From positions 7,452,534 through 7,516,533 of the forward strand of contig NC_067119.1 in the NCBI RefSeq assembly GCF_021347895.1: a DNA stretch of 64,000 bases. Direction: 5' to 3'. Each line of letters opens with the position of its first letter. Within the stretch, counting starts at the first letter, position 1. Below the pieces are notes generated by a model, which was not told the origin of the DNA, did not search any database, and saw only the letters and a program-made list of their open reading frames with translations. This document shows positions 32,337 to 41,669 of this stretch, piece after piece. Position numbers and translations under genes: made by a program. This stretch comes from Acanthochromis polyacanthus (taxonomy: Eukaryota > Chordata > Actinopteri > Pomacentridae).

Positions 32337-32726
32337 TGCTAAATTACAAGACACCTGGAGATAAATGAGCAGAATATATTTTAGTAAAATGCTGGCTTTC
32401 AACAATGTTATCTGGCTAATTTGTTGGATCCCTAAAAATCACCCATGATGGACACCTAAAAGTTGTTGTGCCAAAAACTAATTACCGTCCGCTGCATTGC
32501 GTGCCGCTTGGTAAAGCTGTTACCAGTTTATACACGTCTCCCGCTGCTTTTATCCAGATCAAACAGTGATAACATGCAAATACAATCAACCTCACAACCA
32601 CAGATCGCAAAGGTATGTCACTACAAGACTCTTTAATGCTTCTTGTAACTAAATGAATGTAAATCCAGAAACATTTGCAGTTTAGAATGTAATCAGACAT
32701 GACATTTTTGATCATAGGTAATATTA

Positions 32727-32947
32727 TACAGGGTGTCCTTAAAGTCTGGACACACAGGAAATCTCATTAACTATAATTTTTTTGCATCAAGTTCAAGTAA
32801 ATCTGGCAAAATGCATCAACGTTTGCATCACAAATTATGGAAATCATATTCAAGATGCTATTTGTCAATCATCCTATTAAAGAAAATGTATGTAAAAGAA
32901 AAATAAGTATTTTTACCTATGTGTCCACACTTTAGAGACACCTTGTA
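32727..32947. mobile_element. Mariner-type MITE, 221 bp
   Basis: The ends 'tacagggtgtccttaaagtc' and 'ctttagagacaccttgta' are inverted repeats of about 28 bp with three or four mismatches, both bounded by TA. The interior is AT-rich and non-coding. It lies upstream of INPP5E coding exon 1, within the probable first intron. Confidence 0.75.
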
Positions 32948-32989
32948 GTATGTTTAGGCTGCATGTGTTTTTTATGTCAAATATCATTG

Positions 32990-33432
32990 TGTTATGGACT
33001 TAAAAAGTTCACAGCCTGGCTCTCAGATCAGCTCAATCTGCTGCACCTGTGTGACTGAGCTCAGCTGTGTGCTGTTACCAATCAGCTGGGAGGAGGGGAC
33101 ATAAGGAGGGATCTCCCAACTGATCAGATGGCTGTGGGCAGGTGACCTGGAAGGTTTAATGCCATCACTTGGCCTTCTTATGGAAACCTAACTGTGTTTG
33201 TGTTGTCAGTGCACAGAACCCAGCACTTCCTTGCTTTGTTTTGGGGAATGTTTTTCTTTAAAGGGGTTTTTGTTTGGTTTACCACCTTGGTAGATTTAGT
33301 GGGGGATAGTGGTGTTCATCCACACACAGAACCCAGTTTTCTGTTTGTTTGTGCAGTTTTTATTAGTTTCACCCAATAACAACCTTGGTTCATCTAGCTT
33401 CGTCTGAGACAAAAGGGGGGTGAAACATAACA
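32990..33432. mobile_element. Solo LTR, 443 bp, with 4 bp target duplication
   Basis: Starts TGTTATG and ends CATAACA, the short inverted TG...CA ends of an LTR. It is flanked on both sides by ATTG (32986-32989 and 33433-33436), a 4 bp target-site duplication. No primer-binding site, polypurine tract or coding region adjoins it, so it is a solo LTR left after recombination, most like a Ty3/gypsy-type retrotransposon. It sits in the probable first intron of INPP5E. Confidence 0.75.
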
Positions 33433-33460
33433 ATTGTTATTTGAAAATCAGACTGGATTT

Positions 33461-33845
33461 AATCCTCGTGTCGTCCTGCGTGTCAAAATTGCACCGTTTG
33501 AGTTTGAAAATGTGGAGGAAGAAACATTTCAGTGAAACTTTTGGTGTCCACATTTTCAACATTTTTGGGAAATCTTTGAACATTTTTTTGATTGGGGGGA
33601 ATGTCAAATGTTTAAGAACATTTACAAAGTAAACCAAAATCCACTGAAATTAGCTGGATTTTGATTGACGTTTATTTTTTGTGAATATTCTTAAAGAAAA
33701 CATCAGAAGTTTTCTCGATGTATATGCAATCACTTTAGATGTTTTTAGGACTTTTTAGGAATATTTTTACTATGTTTTTAAATATGTACAAGAATTTTCT
33801 TGCCAAATTTGGTCTTTATAGACCAAACAACTGATCATTTATTCG
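33461..33845. mobile_element. TIR element (aaccctcatgtcgtcct family), copy 2, truncated and inverted
   Basis: It starts 'aatcctcgtgtcgtcctgcg' and shares 'gtccacattttcaacatttt' and the 'ccaaaatccactgaa...agctggattttg' palindrome remnant with the copy at 30838-31334, in the opposite orientation. The second terminal repeat is not present. Confidence 0.65.
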
Positions 33846-34530
33846 AGAAACCAGAGGTTAATCGGCAGTAAAAAAAAAAACTAACTAACAAACAAACAAA
33901 ACAAACTGCATTTCAGCCAGAACACTGGGGCTGTAATTACTTTTTGACAAGAGGAAAACTTCATGAAACAAGTTGAAACGACCCTTTAAAGCTATTTGAA
34001 CCGATTTAAAGAGTCTGATTGGTTATAATACAGGAGACAAAACGGGTGAAATTATGCAGAGACATGAGGATAATCACAGCAGAGGACGGCAAATGGGTTT
34101 TTGGCAGCTGGCATCAGTTAAACATTTGGATTGACGTTTTGATTTCAAACACATAAAAGTTATCAGTTGCTGCTAACAAAGATAAATCAGCGTCAGTTAA
34201 CTCGGTTAATGTTGGCTTTAGCCGAATGCTTTTCTATCGCTGAACCAAAAATCCCGTTGGTTGGCAAATTAATGATTTAAAATTAAATTACGTTAGCCAG
34301 TGAGTCGTGTTTGGATTGGCAGTACCATCATTAGCTAACCTTTTATTCTAAATAGCTACGAGGCTAAAGTGTTAGCAAAACATTAGCAATATGCACAAAC
34401 AAGCTAGCTGAGCTAACTGATATTTAAAGCCGACTTTTATATCATCGTACTAATACATAAGTGAAGCTGTCGGCTTCTATTTTGTGTACTACGGACTTAT
34501 TTTATTGCTATGAGGCTGAAGTAAAGTTAC

Positions 34531-34620
34531 CTTGTGTAAACTGTTGGTCTCAGAGGCTAATTTAACAGTGTACTTCCTTAGCAACGTTTGACAACACAGA
34601 TTTCTGTTACCAAGAGAGTC
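34531..34620 (-). other. inpp5e: Probable non-coding first exon of INPP5E
   Basis: On the minus strand, sequence ending ACACAAG is followed by gtaactttac, a good donor at 34530. The acceptor before CAATGAG at about 32337 would join this leader to coding exon 1, leaving a ~2.2 kb first intron that contains the MITE, solo LTR and TIR element listed above. The 5' limit is a guess. The region 34600-34720 is GC-richer and may be the promoter. Confidence 0.45.
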
Positions 34621-34799
34621 ACACTGAGAGCAGAGCAGGAATCACAGCACCGCCCAGTGGTGAGAAGGCAGATTACAGCGTCTGCTGGACACGGAGAGGT
34701 GACCCTAAACCCCGTCGCTGCCCCTGATCTATGGCTAATATACCAAAAATAATGGTAAAAAATGAATTCAAATTATTTAGCTACAATTCACTTTATAAG

Positions 34800-35210
34800 T
34801 CCAGTTTTGAGGCAGAATAAACTCTGGTCCTATAATCTCCTTCCTGATTCATCTATGATCTGCTCTCAAAATGAGCCTTATTGTTGTTTGAGACCCTCTG
34901 TCAGGGCTATACTAATGCTTTTTAATTCTCAGTTTGTCCCAAAAGGTGACTCAGGCCTTTTACTGTCTGGGTCTCTCAGCTGTCGAACTCCCTGCTTGGA
35001 ATCTCAGACAGACAAACTCAATACAATATTTTGAAAAGTTCTCCTTAAAACTGACATATCATCATTATCTTTATTTAAAATTACTTCATCCATTTATATC
35101 TTAAGTTGTGGTTCATTTTATTACGTTTTTTAACTGTAAGGCTCTGTTTAACATTGTCCTTGAAAGATGGTGAATAAATTAAGTTCATTATTATTATTAT
35201 TATCATTATT
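34800..35210 (+). mobile_element. Decayed LINE (L2-like) 3' end
   Basis: A frame around 34950-35045 reads like the degraded C-terminus of an L2-type ORF (ELPAWNLRQTNSIQYFEKF, cf. the usual WNSLP...LRQ...FK pattern). The segment ends in 'gaataaattaagttcattat' plus a TTA-repeat tail. Frameshifts and stops make it a dead fragment. Confidence 0.5.
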
Positions 35211-36016
35211 ACATTTGTTTGTTTACTTTTCTGAATTAGAATACAGTTTGGACTCATACACTTTTCTTCAGTTAATGAAAGAGAAACATTTCTGGAGTTT
35301 TAATCTCATATTTTTACATTTGAGATACTGAAAAGCATATATATGGCAGCAAAAATGATAAAACATAAATCACAAAAGCATGCCAATGTTATATTTATCA
35401 CCATATTTCATTGTATAGTTGTAATTTTTGTTATTGTCTAATTTAATACCACACATTCCTGTGTTCTGTCATTTTGAAGTTTGATCAACACTTTATATAT
35501 GTAGTGATAGTTCAGCATTTTTGGCAAGGAACAAATCTTTGGCCTTTATTTTTTTCTTACATGTAACACAACCATGGGCCACAATTTGTAATTCTTTATA
35601 CATTTTATACATCAGTTTGTGTTTCCTAGTCATGTTTCTGTGTATTAGAAACCGCATTTTTATATAATTTCTTTGTTTATGAAGTCACACTCCTTCTGGC
35701 ACATTTTACTTTTTAGAATAGTGTTCTTTTATGTTTTTACTGTTAGGTCTGGATGTTTTCATGAAACTGCGGACGCTTTCCACAGGCGCAAAAACATGCT
35801 AAAGATGCAACATCAGCAACAAAAAAGAAGAAAAAGAAACAACAGAAAAAAATGTTGATGCTCGCCTAAACAGAGTCAAGGTGTGACCTCCGATTGTTAA
35901 CCCTTTCTGTGACCCTGGCACTGTGCGAGAAGCAGCGGCTGAAAGGCTTTCTGAGCTCACTGGCCCCTGAAAATGTGGACAATCCCCCCATATTCTGTGC
36001 ATTTCTATGAGCCTGC

Positions 36017-36068
36017 TGCTGGCTCAGGGGGTTTGGACAAAGGGCCGGTCTGTGGGTCAGGTATAAAA
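36017..36068 (+). promoter_or_regulatory. Gamma-M crystallin promoter: Maf-like half site and TATA box
   Basis: TGCTGGCTCAG (36017-36027) matches eleven positions of the Maf recognition element used by lens crystallin promoters. TATAAAA at 36062-36068 lies about 85 bases before the start codon, so the leader would be about 55-60 bases. This combination is the usual arrangement of gamma-crystallin genes; binding itself is inferred. Confidence 0.65.
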
Positions 36069-36151
36069 GGAAAGGGTTAAACCAGGTAGAGCACAGTTCG
36101 GTGCAACAGCAACAGCTCCAGCAGCAACAGCAGCCCCAAAAGACCGGCAAA

Positions 36152-38032
36152 ATGAGTTCTGGAATGAACATGATGAGCAGGGTGAGTCTGCATTTCCCTC
36201 CTGTTTGTGCACTTTGGCTCCTAAAGCTGTAACCAACGCCAAAATCCTGAAATTGTTACATACAGTTGTTATATATTGATGTATAATGAGCATACTGATG
36301 TAAAATGTGACTGCTTGTGCTTATTTTTTGCTTTTCAAATCAGTGGTGTCAGCTCAGCACCAAACAGTGAGCTGATGAAGTTAGCATCTAGCTGGGGATG
36401 ATAGTCAAACATTTAGAGGCTAAACAGCCAAATGTTTCCCTCAAAAGTTAGAACACAAGTGAGATTTATTTGATCTTAAATGTAGCTCCATATTTGCAGC
36501 TGGATGTGTAAATATCCAACTGTCTGCTAGCATGTACAATAATGCTAAATTGAAGAGTGCAAATTTAAAGCTGCCCTTTGAAGTCAACTAAGGCAAAAAA
36601 AAAAAAGTTTTCTCCTTTAATCACACTGGATTCACCAACACTGGACATTTTTTTTGAAGTATTATTCTATAAAAAAAACAAAACAAACCAACTAAAAAGT
36701 GCAGCTTTAAATGTGTCAGAGGTTGGTGGGGACCAACAACAGACCAACAACTAAAATAATATCCAATTTGATTTTTGATTGGCCTGAAACACGAGTCCAA
36801 ATAAACCACATCTGCTCCTGGATGTGTAAATAGGCAATTATCTGCTAAGATATGCAATAATGCTGAACCAAAGTGACCAAAAATCCCTTATAGCAAGTGT
36901 AAAGCCGCACTTTATAATCAACTTAGGCCACAAAATCCTGAACTGTTTTTTAACAGCACTGCTCTCACCAACACTGAAAGTTTTTTTGTTTTTGTCTCTT
37001 AAAAAGCCAAAAAACAAAAGAACAAAAGGGTGCAGATTTAAATATGAACTCTTATATGTGCTAACTAAAGCCTCTGTCCCTCAGATCCATTTCTATGAGG
37101 ACATACATTCAGAAGCTAAAAGGTCTTTTTCCCTTAAATTGTTGGGAAAAATGTTAATGTTGCTCCATAACTGGTGCTGGATCTTTAAAAAGGGAACTAT
37201 CTGCTAATAAGTGCCATAATGTTGAACCCAAGTGACAAAAAAAATCACTTATAGCAAGTGTAAAGCTGCATTTTAACATCAGTTTAGGATAATAAAAAAA
37301 ACGGCATTTAAAAGCACTGGATTAACCAACACTGAATGCTTTTCCAGTTGTCTTCTAAAAAACACCCAAACAACACCAGCAAACCACTACATGTCATGTG
37401 CTAACCAAAGTCTTTCCCTCTCAGATCGTCTTCTTCGAGGAGAGGAACTTCCAGGGCCGCTCCTATGAGTGCATGAGCGACTGCCCCGACATGTCCTCCT
37501 ACCTGAGCAGGTGCCACTCCTGCAGGGTGGAGAGAGGCTGCTTCATGGTCTACGACCGCACCAACTTCATGGGCAACCAGTTCTTCATGAGGAGGGGCGA
37601 CTACTCCGACTACATGAGCATGCTGGGAATGAGCAGCGGCATCAGGTCCTGCCGTATGATCCCCATGGTAAGACCTTCCACCTGGTTAGATCTACTGTAT
37701 GTTTACCATGTGAGATGCTGCGAGTTAAATCTCTGCTCGCCTTCTGCACACAGCACAGAGGATCCTACAGGATGAGGATCTACGAGAGGGAGAACTTCAG
37801 CGGCCAGATGTCTGAGCTGATGGACGACTGCGACAACATCATGGACCGTTACCGCATGTCCAACTGCATGTCCTGCAACGTGATGGACGGCCACTGGCTG
37901 ATGTACGAGCAGCCCCACTTCAGAGGCAGGATGATGTACATGAGGCCCGGAGAGTACAGGAGCTTCATGAACATGGGCATGAACGGCATGAGGATGATGA
38001 GCATGAGGCGCATCACCGACTCCTGCTATTAG
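36152..38032 (+). CDS. crygm: Gamma-M crystallin (fish lens, methionine-rich), complete
   Basis: Structural lens protein built of four Greek-key motifs. Three exons: 36152-36181 (ten codons), 37425-37667 (motifs 1 and 2) and 37754-38032 (motifs 3 and 4), the standard gamma-crystallin layout of one exon per domain. Total 552 nt, 183 residues. Greek-key signatures are visible: [43 protein letters not shown] and [20 protein letters not shown] count about 32 methionines (17%), concentrated in the second domain ([12 protein letters not shown]), which is the hallmark of the fish-only gamma-M class adapted to very dense, hard lenses. AATAAA at 38048-38053 ends the transcript only 16 bases after the stop. 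Intron 1 (1.24 kb) is itself made of tandem repeats with a dead crystallin exon; intron 2 is 86 bp. A lone copy is visible here, although this class usually occurs in clusters. Confidence 0.96.
36525..37424 (+). repeat. Tandem repeats in crystallin intron 1, unit ~340 bp
   Basis: The word series 'caataatgctgaa', 'cttatagcaagtgtaaagc', 'accaacactgaa' and 'gtgctaac(t/c)aaag' occurs twice in the same order with a ~340 bp offset (36855 on, and 37213 on). A more decayed unit starts near 36536. The repeated unit includes the 3' end of the intron plus the start of exon 2. Confidence 0.75.
37085..37150 (+). pseudogene. Vestigial gamma-crystallin exon fragment in intron 1
   Basis: After a splice acceptor-like 'cctctgtccctcag' at 37071-37084, the sequence reads [14 protein letters not shown], matching the ITFYEDRNF-type first Greek-key strand of gamma crystallins. 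It stands exactly 340 bp before the working acceptor and exon 2 start. Beyond about 15 codons similarity is lost. It is a dead duplicate of the exon start. Confidence 0.6.
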
Positions 38033-38054
38033 ACTGTCTTTGCACCAAATAAAA

Positions 38055-39500
38055 CTGTCCTAAACTAAACTGCTGCTGCGTTCGAGCCAATTTCTATCAT
38101 GTTTCTTTTAATATTATAAGCATTCAATCACAGATTGGACAAAGCAAACATTTTTTGTAAGTCATGGGCAAAATGCAAAGACTTTAAATTAATTCTCTTT
38201 ATTTATCATTACCGACGCACATTGTTTAGCACAAGCTAATGCACATTTTACAGAGCTATATCAAGTACAAATCAAATTCAAGTTTAATTTTATTTCTCCA
38301 AACATCTCTGGGTATTCTTCATATCAAACTGCATCTTTGCACATTACAATTGTACTGTAATATATTAACGGTTTCAGCTAAATTACCTCCGATTTGTCAT
38401 AAATAACATAGCATAAAAAAGAATATTTATAAAGATATTTGTCAGATGTTACTCTATATCCAATATTTTTAGATTAAATGTGTAGGTTTTTTTTTAAATG
38501 TTCCGTCGACCCACTTTGAGCACATTTTTTTGTCATACATTGATATTTGAGGCTGTTTATATGATAATATCTGATCAAATATTAAAGTTAAAAGCCTGTT
38601 GGTCATCATGCCGTTGACCTAGAACAACATTTCCTTATAGAAACATTTTGAAAGTCCATAACTCTGTTCCACTTGGATTTACCAAGTTTATCTGGCAATA
38701 TTTTTTTATTGTGTCATGGAGATATTTCTGGCTCAGAAAATGTCACTGGTTCACTTCTGCATCCTAAAGATGGGACTTTTTTAAGACGACTGCAATTTCT
38801 TTTCATTTTTCGACTCACCCATCAGCACAACTGATTTGATTGAATTCTATTACAGATTACGAGCAAAAGAACACAAAAAAGTACATATAACTAAGTACAA
38901 AATGTGAGCCCCAGCTTCCTGTTTTGTAAAGAACCTCATTTTACAAAGATGCGTGCAAAAACACACTGACTGGTTGTGTTTGGGAGGAGCAATAAGTGTT
39001 TTCCTGCAGCGAGAATGCAGTATGAAGGAGGACCTTACATTTAAAGAGTATCAGAAGTGTTAAAGCACATTTCTGTTCATCATCTGTGCAGCTTCTTGTT
39101 TTTCATCTAAGAGCATACGAACATGTGACACGCTGCTGAAACTGCTGCTGTCTTGTTGTAATCAGACTTTCTAACTGTTGCACAGGGCTGGAGGAAGTTT
39201 AGACTCAAGCTGAGTGGAATTAAACTGTTGTGTCTCGAGTCTCCGTAAACGTGGACGTTGTCTCATAAATATTGGAATAGCAGGGATTCTTCGGCTGTAT
39301 TAACGCCGTTCCAGTTTGGCTTCAGAGTTGTTATGAGCTCTAAATATTGCCGTTGGACCACCTACGTTTGTTTCTGCTCAACCCTTCTGGAAAACAAATT
39401 CTAAAAAATGAAGCAGGAGCACAGGTGAACACACTGGAATCATAGCACACATACAGACAGATGACAAAATGAAGGAAAAACCAACACAAACCAGAACAGC
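38055..39500. other. Intergenic, AT-rich, no gene seen
   Basis: This is the downstream flank of the crystallin gene. It contains no splice-bounded frame, no tRNA-like fold that I could recognise and no clear repeat boundary. Confidence 0.35.
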
Positions 39501-39670
39501 TTCAGTACACATTTGCACTTTTTTGCATATTCTTCTAAAGGATATGACCTCATTTGGCGTTTTGATGATGCTGGTAGACAGTGCTTGAGGTCTGGTGACC
39601 GTGAAGGCCATAACAGATGAGTCACATCATCTTCATACACTTCAGATTCTCTCCAAGTGGGCAAATGGAT
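39500..39670 (-). pseudogene. Tc1-like transposase relic, C-terminal part
   Basis: The minus strand reads YEDDVTHLLWPSRSPDLKH and, after damage, SSKRQMRSYPLEEY. These correspond to the ...HxxWPxxSPDLNP... region around the last acidic residue of the Tc1 DDE domain and to the C-terminal tail that follows it. The expected Asn-Pro after DL is lost (DLKH) and the two pieces are in damaged frames. No terminal inverted repeats were found. Confidence 0.7.
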
Positions 39671-40249
39671 CCAACTATGTCGAGAAAATACCTCTCAAAG
39701 CATAAGAGAACTACAAGAGTGTGTAATTGTAGAGGCTGTTTTTCTGTTTTGCAATGATCTTCAGTCTTTGTAAAGTGACAGTTTATAGTTGCCATGGTCT
39801 ATAGTTCCTATAACTATCTATCAAAGGCTAGTTTTCCATGAAGATTTCTGAATTATCTGCATACTGTAGCTAGCATGTCACTCATCCTCGAACATGAAAC
39901 CCCTGACTTGTACGAATAAGGTAATTATCCTACATCTGGTACCACTGTGATGAATCCAACCTCAAAGAGCCATCAGTTTGTTAATCCTGGTAAAGTTATG
40001 TGCAGAAATCCGGCTTGTCGGTTGTATGATGACACACTCCAGTGTTAAGATTCTGTGCATTTGTTTTTTCTTAATGTGGCTCCTAGGTTAAAGCGGTAAA
40101 ATGTAAACCTTAACAGCATATGCATGCATGCATACACACGACATGTGTAATTCACCGCCTATCTCGTATAGTTTCTGAGCCTCAGAGGAGCACATTAGAA
40201 GCACATGTCTTCCTATCGCTCGTTCTCACTCTTTGTCTCTTTCCTCTTC

Positions 40250-40700
40250 CTCCAGAGAGCAGCCAATCCAGCGAGCGAGCGGGGAATCGATGCCCTGATA
40301 CAAGATTCAGCCTAATGAGGATCAGAAACATCTTAATAAAGACCCATAATCCACCACTTAATCCCTCATTACAGAATCATCTGCATTCTGTGGCCCTGCT
40401 CCATACCGCCGCAGTGACGGCACATTCAGGCCCATTGTTCTGCCTCGCCTCATCCCTCACCCAGGGCCACGTCTCCCTTTGTCTCCCCTCGGTGTCAGTT
40501 ATATTTGATCCGCTCTCATTAGACTTTCAGACGAGATGAGCAGCAGGGCCTGAAAATAGTGCTTTTGTGTGCACTTCTATGCTATCTCTTGTCTGAAATG
40601 GAAAATGAGACATATGCCTAATGAGGAGGGGATGGACTGGGACCTGGCGTCCGACGGCGAGATACCGACTGCATTGTGTTTAAGAAAGCGCCGTGACCGA
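40250..40700. promoter_or_regulatory. Candidate conserved non-coding element
   Basis: A ~450 bp block of balanced, non-repetitive sequence in an AT-rich desert. It has clustered homeodomain-type TAAT/ATTA cores (cctaatgagg, cttaataaag, ccataatcc, cttaatccctcattac, ctcattag, ctaatgagg) and no plausible coding frame. It has the texture of vertebrate developmental enhancers, but conservation cannot be seen from one sequence. Confidence 0.35.
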
Positions 40701-41104
40701 TACTGGTAAAGGACACACTTTCCAGGCGACGTCTGTGTCAGTAATTATGACTTCTCAGAGTTTGAAAATTAGTCGGAAGTGGGACAGATGGATTAAAGTT
40801 TAATGCTGAGCCCCGGAGAGACTTGGAGTCCGGGTTTTCGTTTAGTGCAGCATTGACACAAAAGTTTTTCTCAAGTTTCAGGAAGCTAATGCACTTTTTT
40901 TAGTTTCTTTTGTGAAAGTAGCCCATATACTATGTCCTGAATGGTTTATGGAGTCATCTGCTAACCTTCTAGTAAGGAACTTATTTCCCTACTTTCTGAG
41001 CCAATAGATTGATATTTGACTTTATCCACATAGCAAGCATTGAACAAGCATTTTACAGAGAAAAGGAATAAAAGGAAAACACAAATGGAAACAAAGGCAT
41101 CTAA

Positions 41105-41660
41105 AGGACACATGATGCCGCCACCACCGTGTTTCACATCATGATGCTGCCACCACCGTGCCTCACATCATGATGCTGCCACCACCATGTTTCACATCAT
41201 GATGCTGTCACCACCATGTTTCACATCATGATGCTGCCACCACCGTGCCTCACATCATGATGCTGCCACCACCATGTTTCACATCATGATGCCACCACCA
41301 CGTTTCACATTATGATGCCGCCACCACCATGTTTCACATTATGATGCTGCCACCACCATGCCTCACATCATGATGCTGCCACCACCATGCTTCACATCAT
41401 GCTGCCACCACCATGCTTCACATCATGCTGCCACCACCATGCTTCACATCATGCTGCCACCACCATGCCTCACATCATGCTGCCACCACCATGCCTCACA
41501 TCATGCTGCCACCACCATGCCTCACATCATGCTGCCACCACCATGCCTCACATCATGCTGCCACCACCATGCCTCACATCATGCTGCCACCACCATGCCT
41601 CACATCATGCTGCCACCACCATGCTTCACATCATGATGCTGCCACCACCATGCTTCATAA
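41105..41660. repeat. Minisatellite of 26-29 bp units related to Tc1 transposase
   Basis: About 20 head-to-tail units of 'tgctgccaccaccatg' plus 'cctcacatca' or 'tttcacatcatga'. The left part uses mostly a 29 bp form, the right part a more uniform 26 bp form that lost one 'atg'. Read on the minus strand, the 29 bp unit is GTG AAG CAT GGT GGT GGC AGC ATC ATG plus two bases, which is the Tc1 transposase segment VKHGGGSIM. The long His/Pro/Cys reading frames across it are by-products. Confidence 0.9.
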
Positions 41661-41669
41661 TGAGAATGA

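Noticed and set aside
37469..38032. 187-codon continuous frame across the crystallin exons
   Set aside because: Its first half is exon 2 in the wrong frame; only the part after 37754 is the true exon 3 frame.
40120..40539. 139-codon plus-strand frame over the candidate enhancer
   Set aside because: Chance openness in balanced sequence; no start context or domain, and the block looks regulatory rather than coding.
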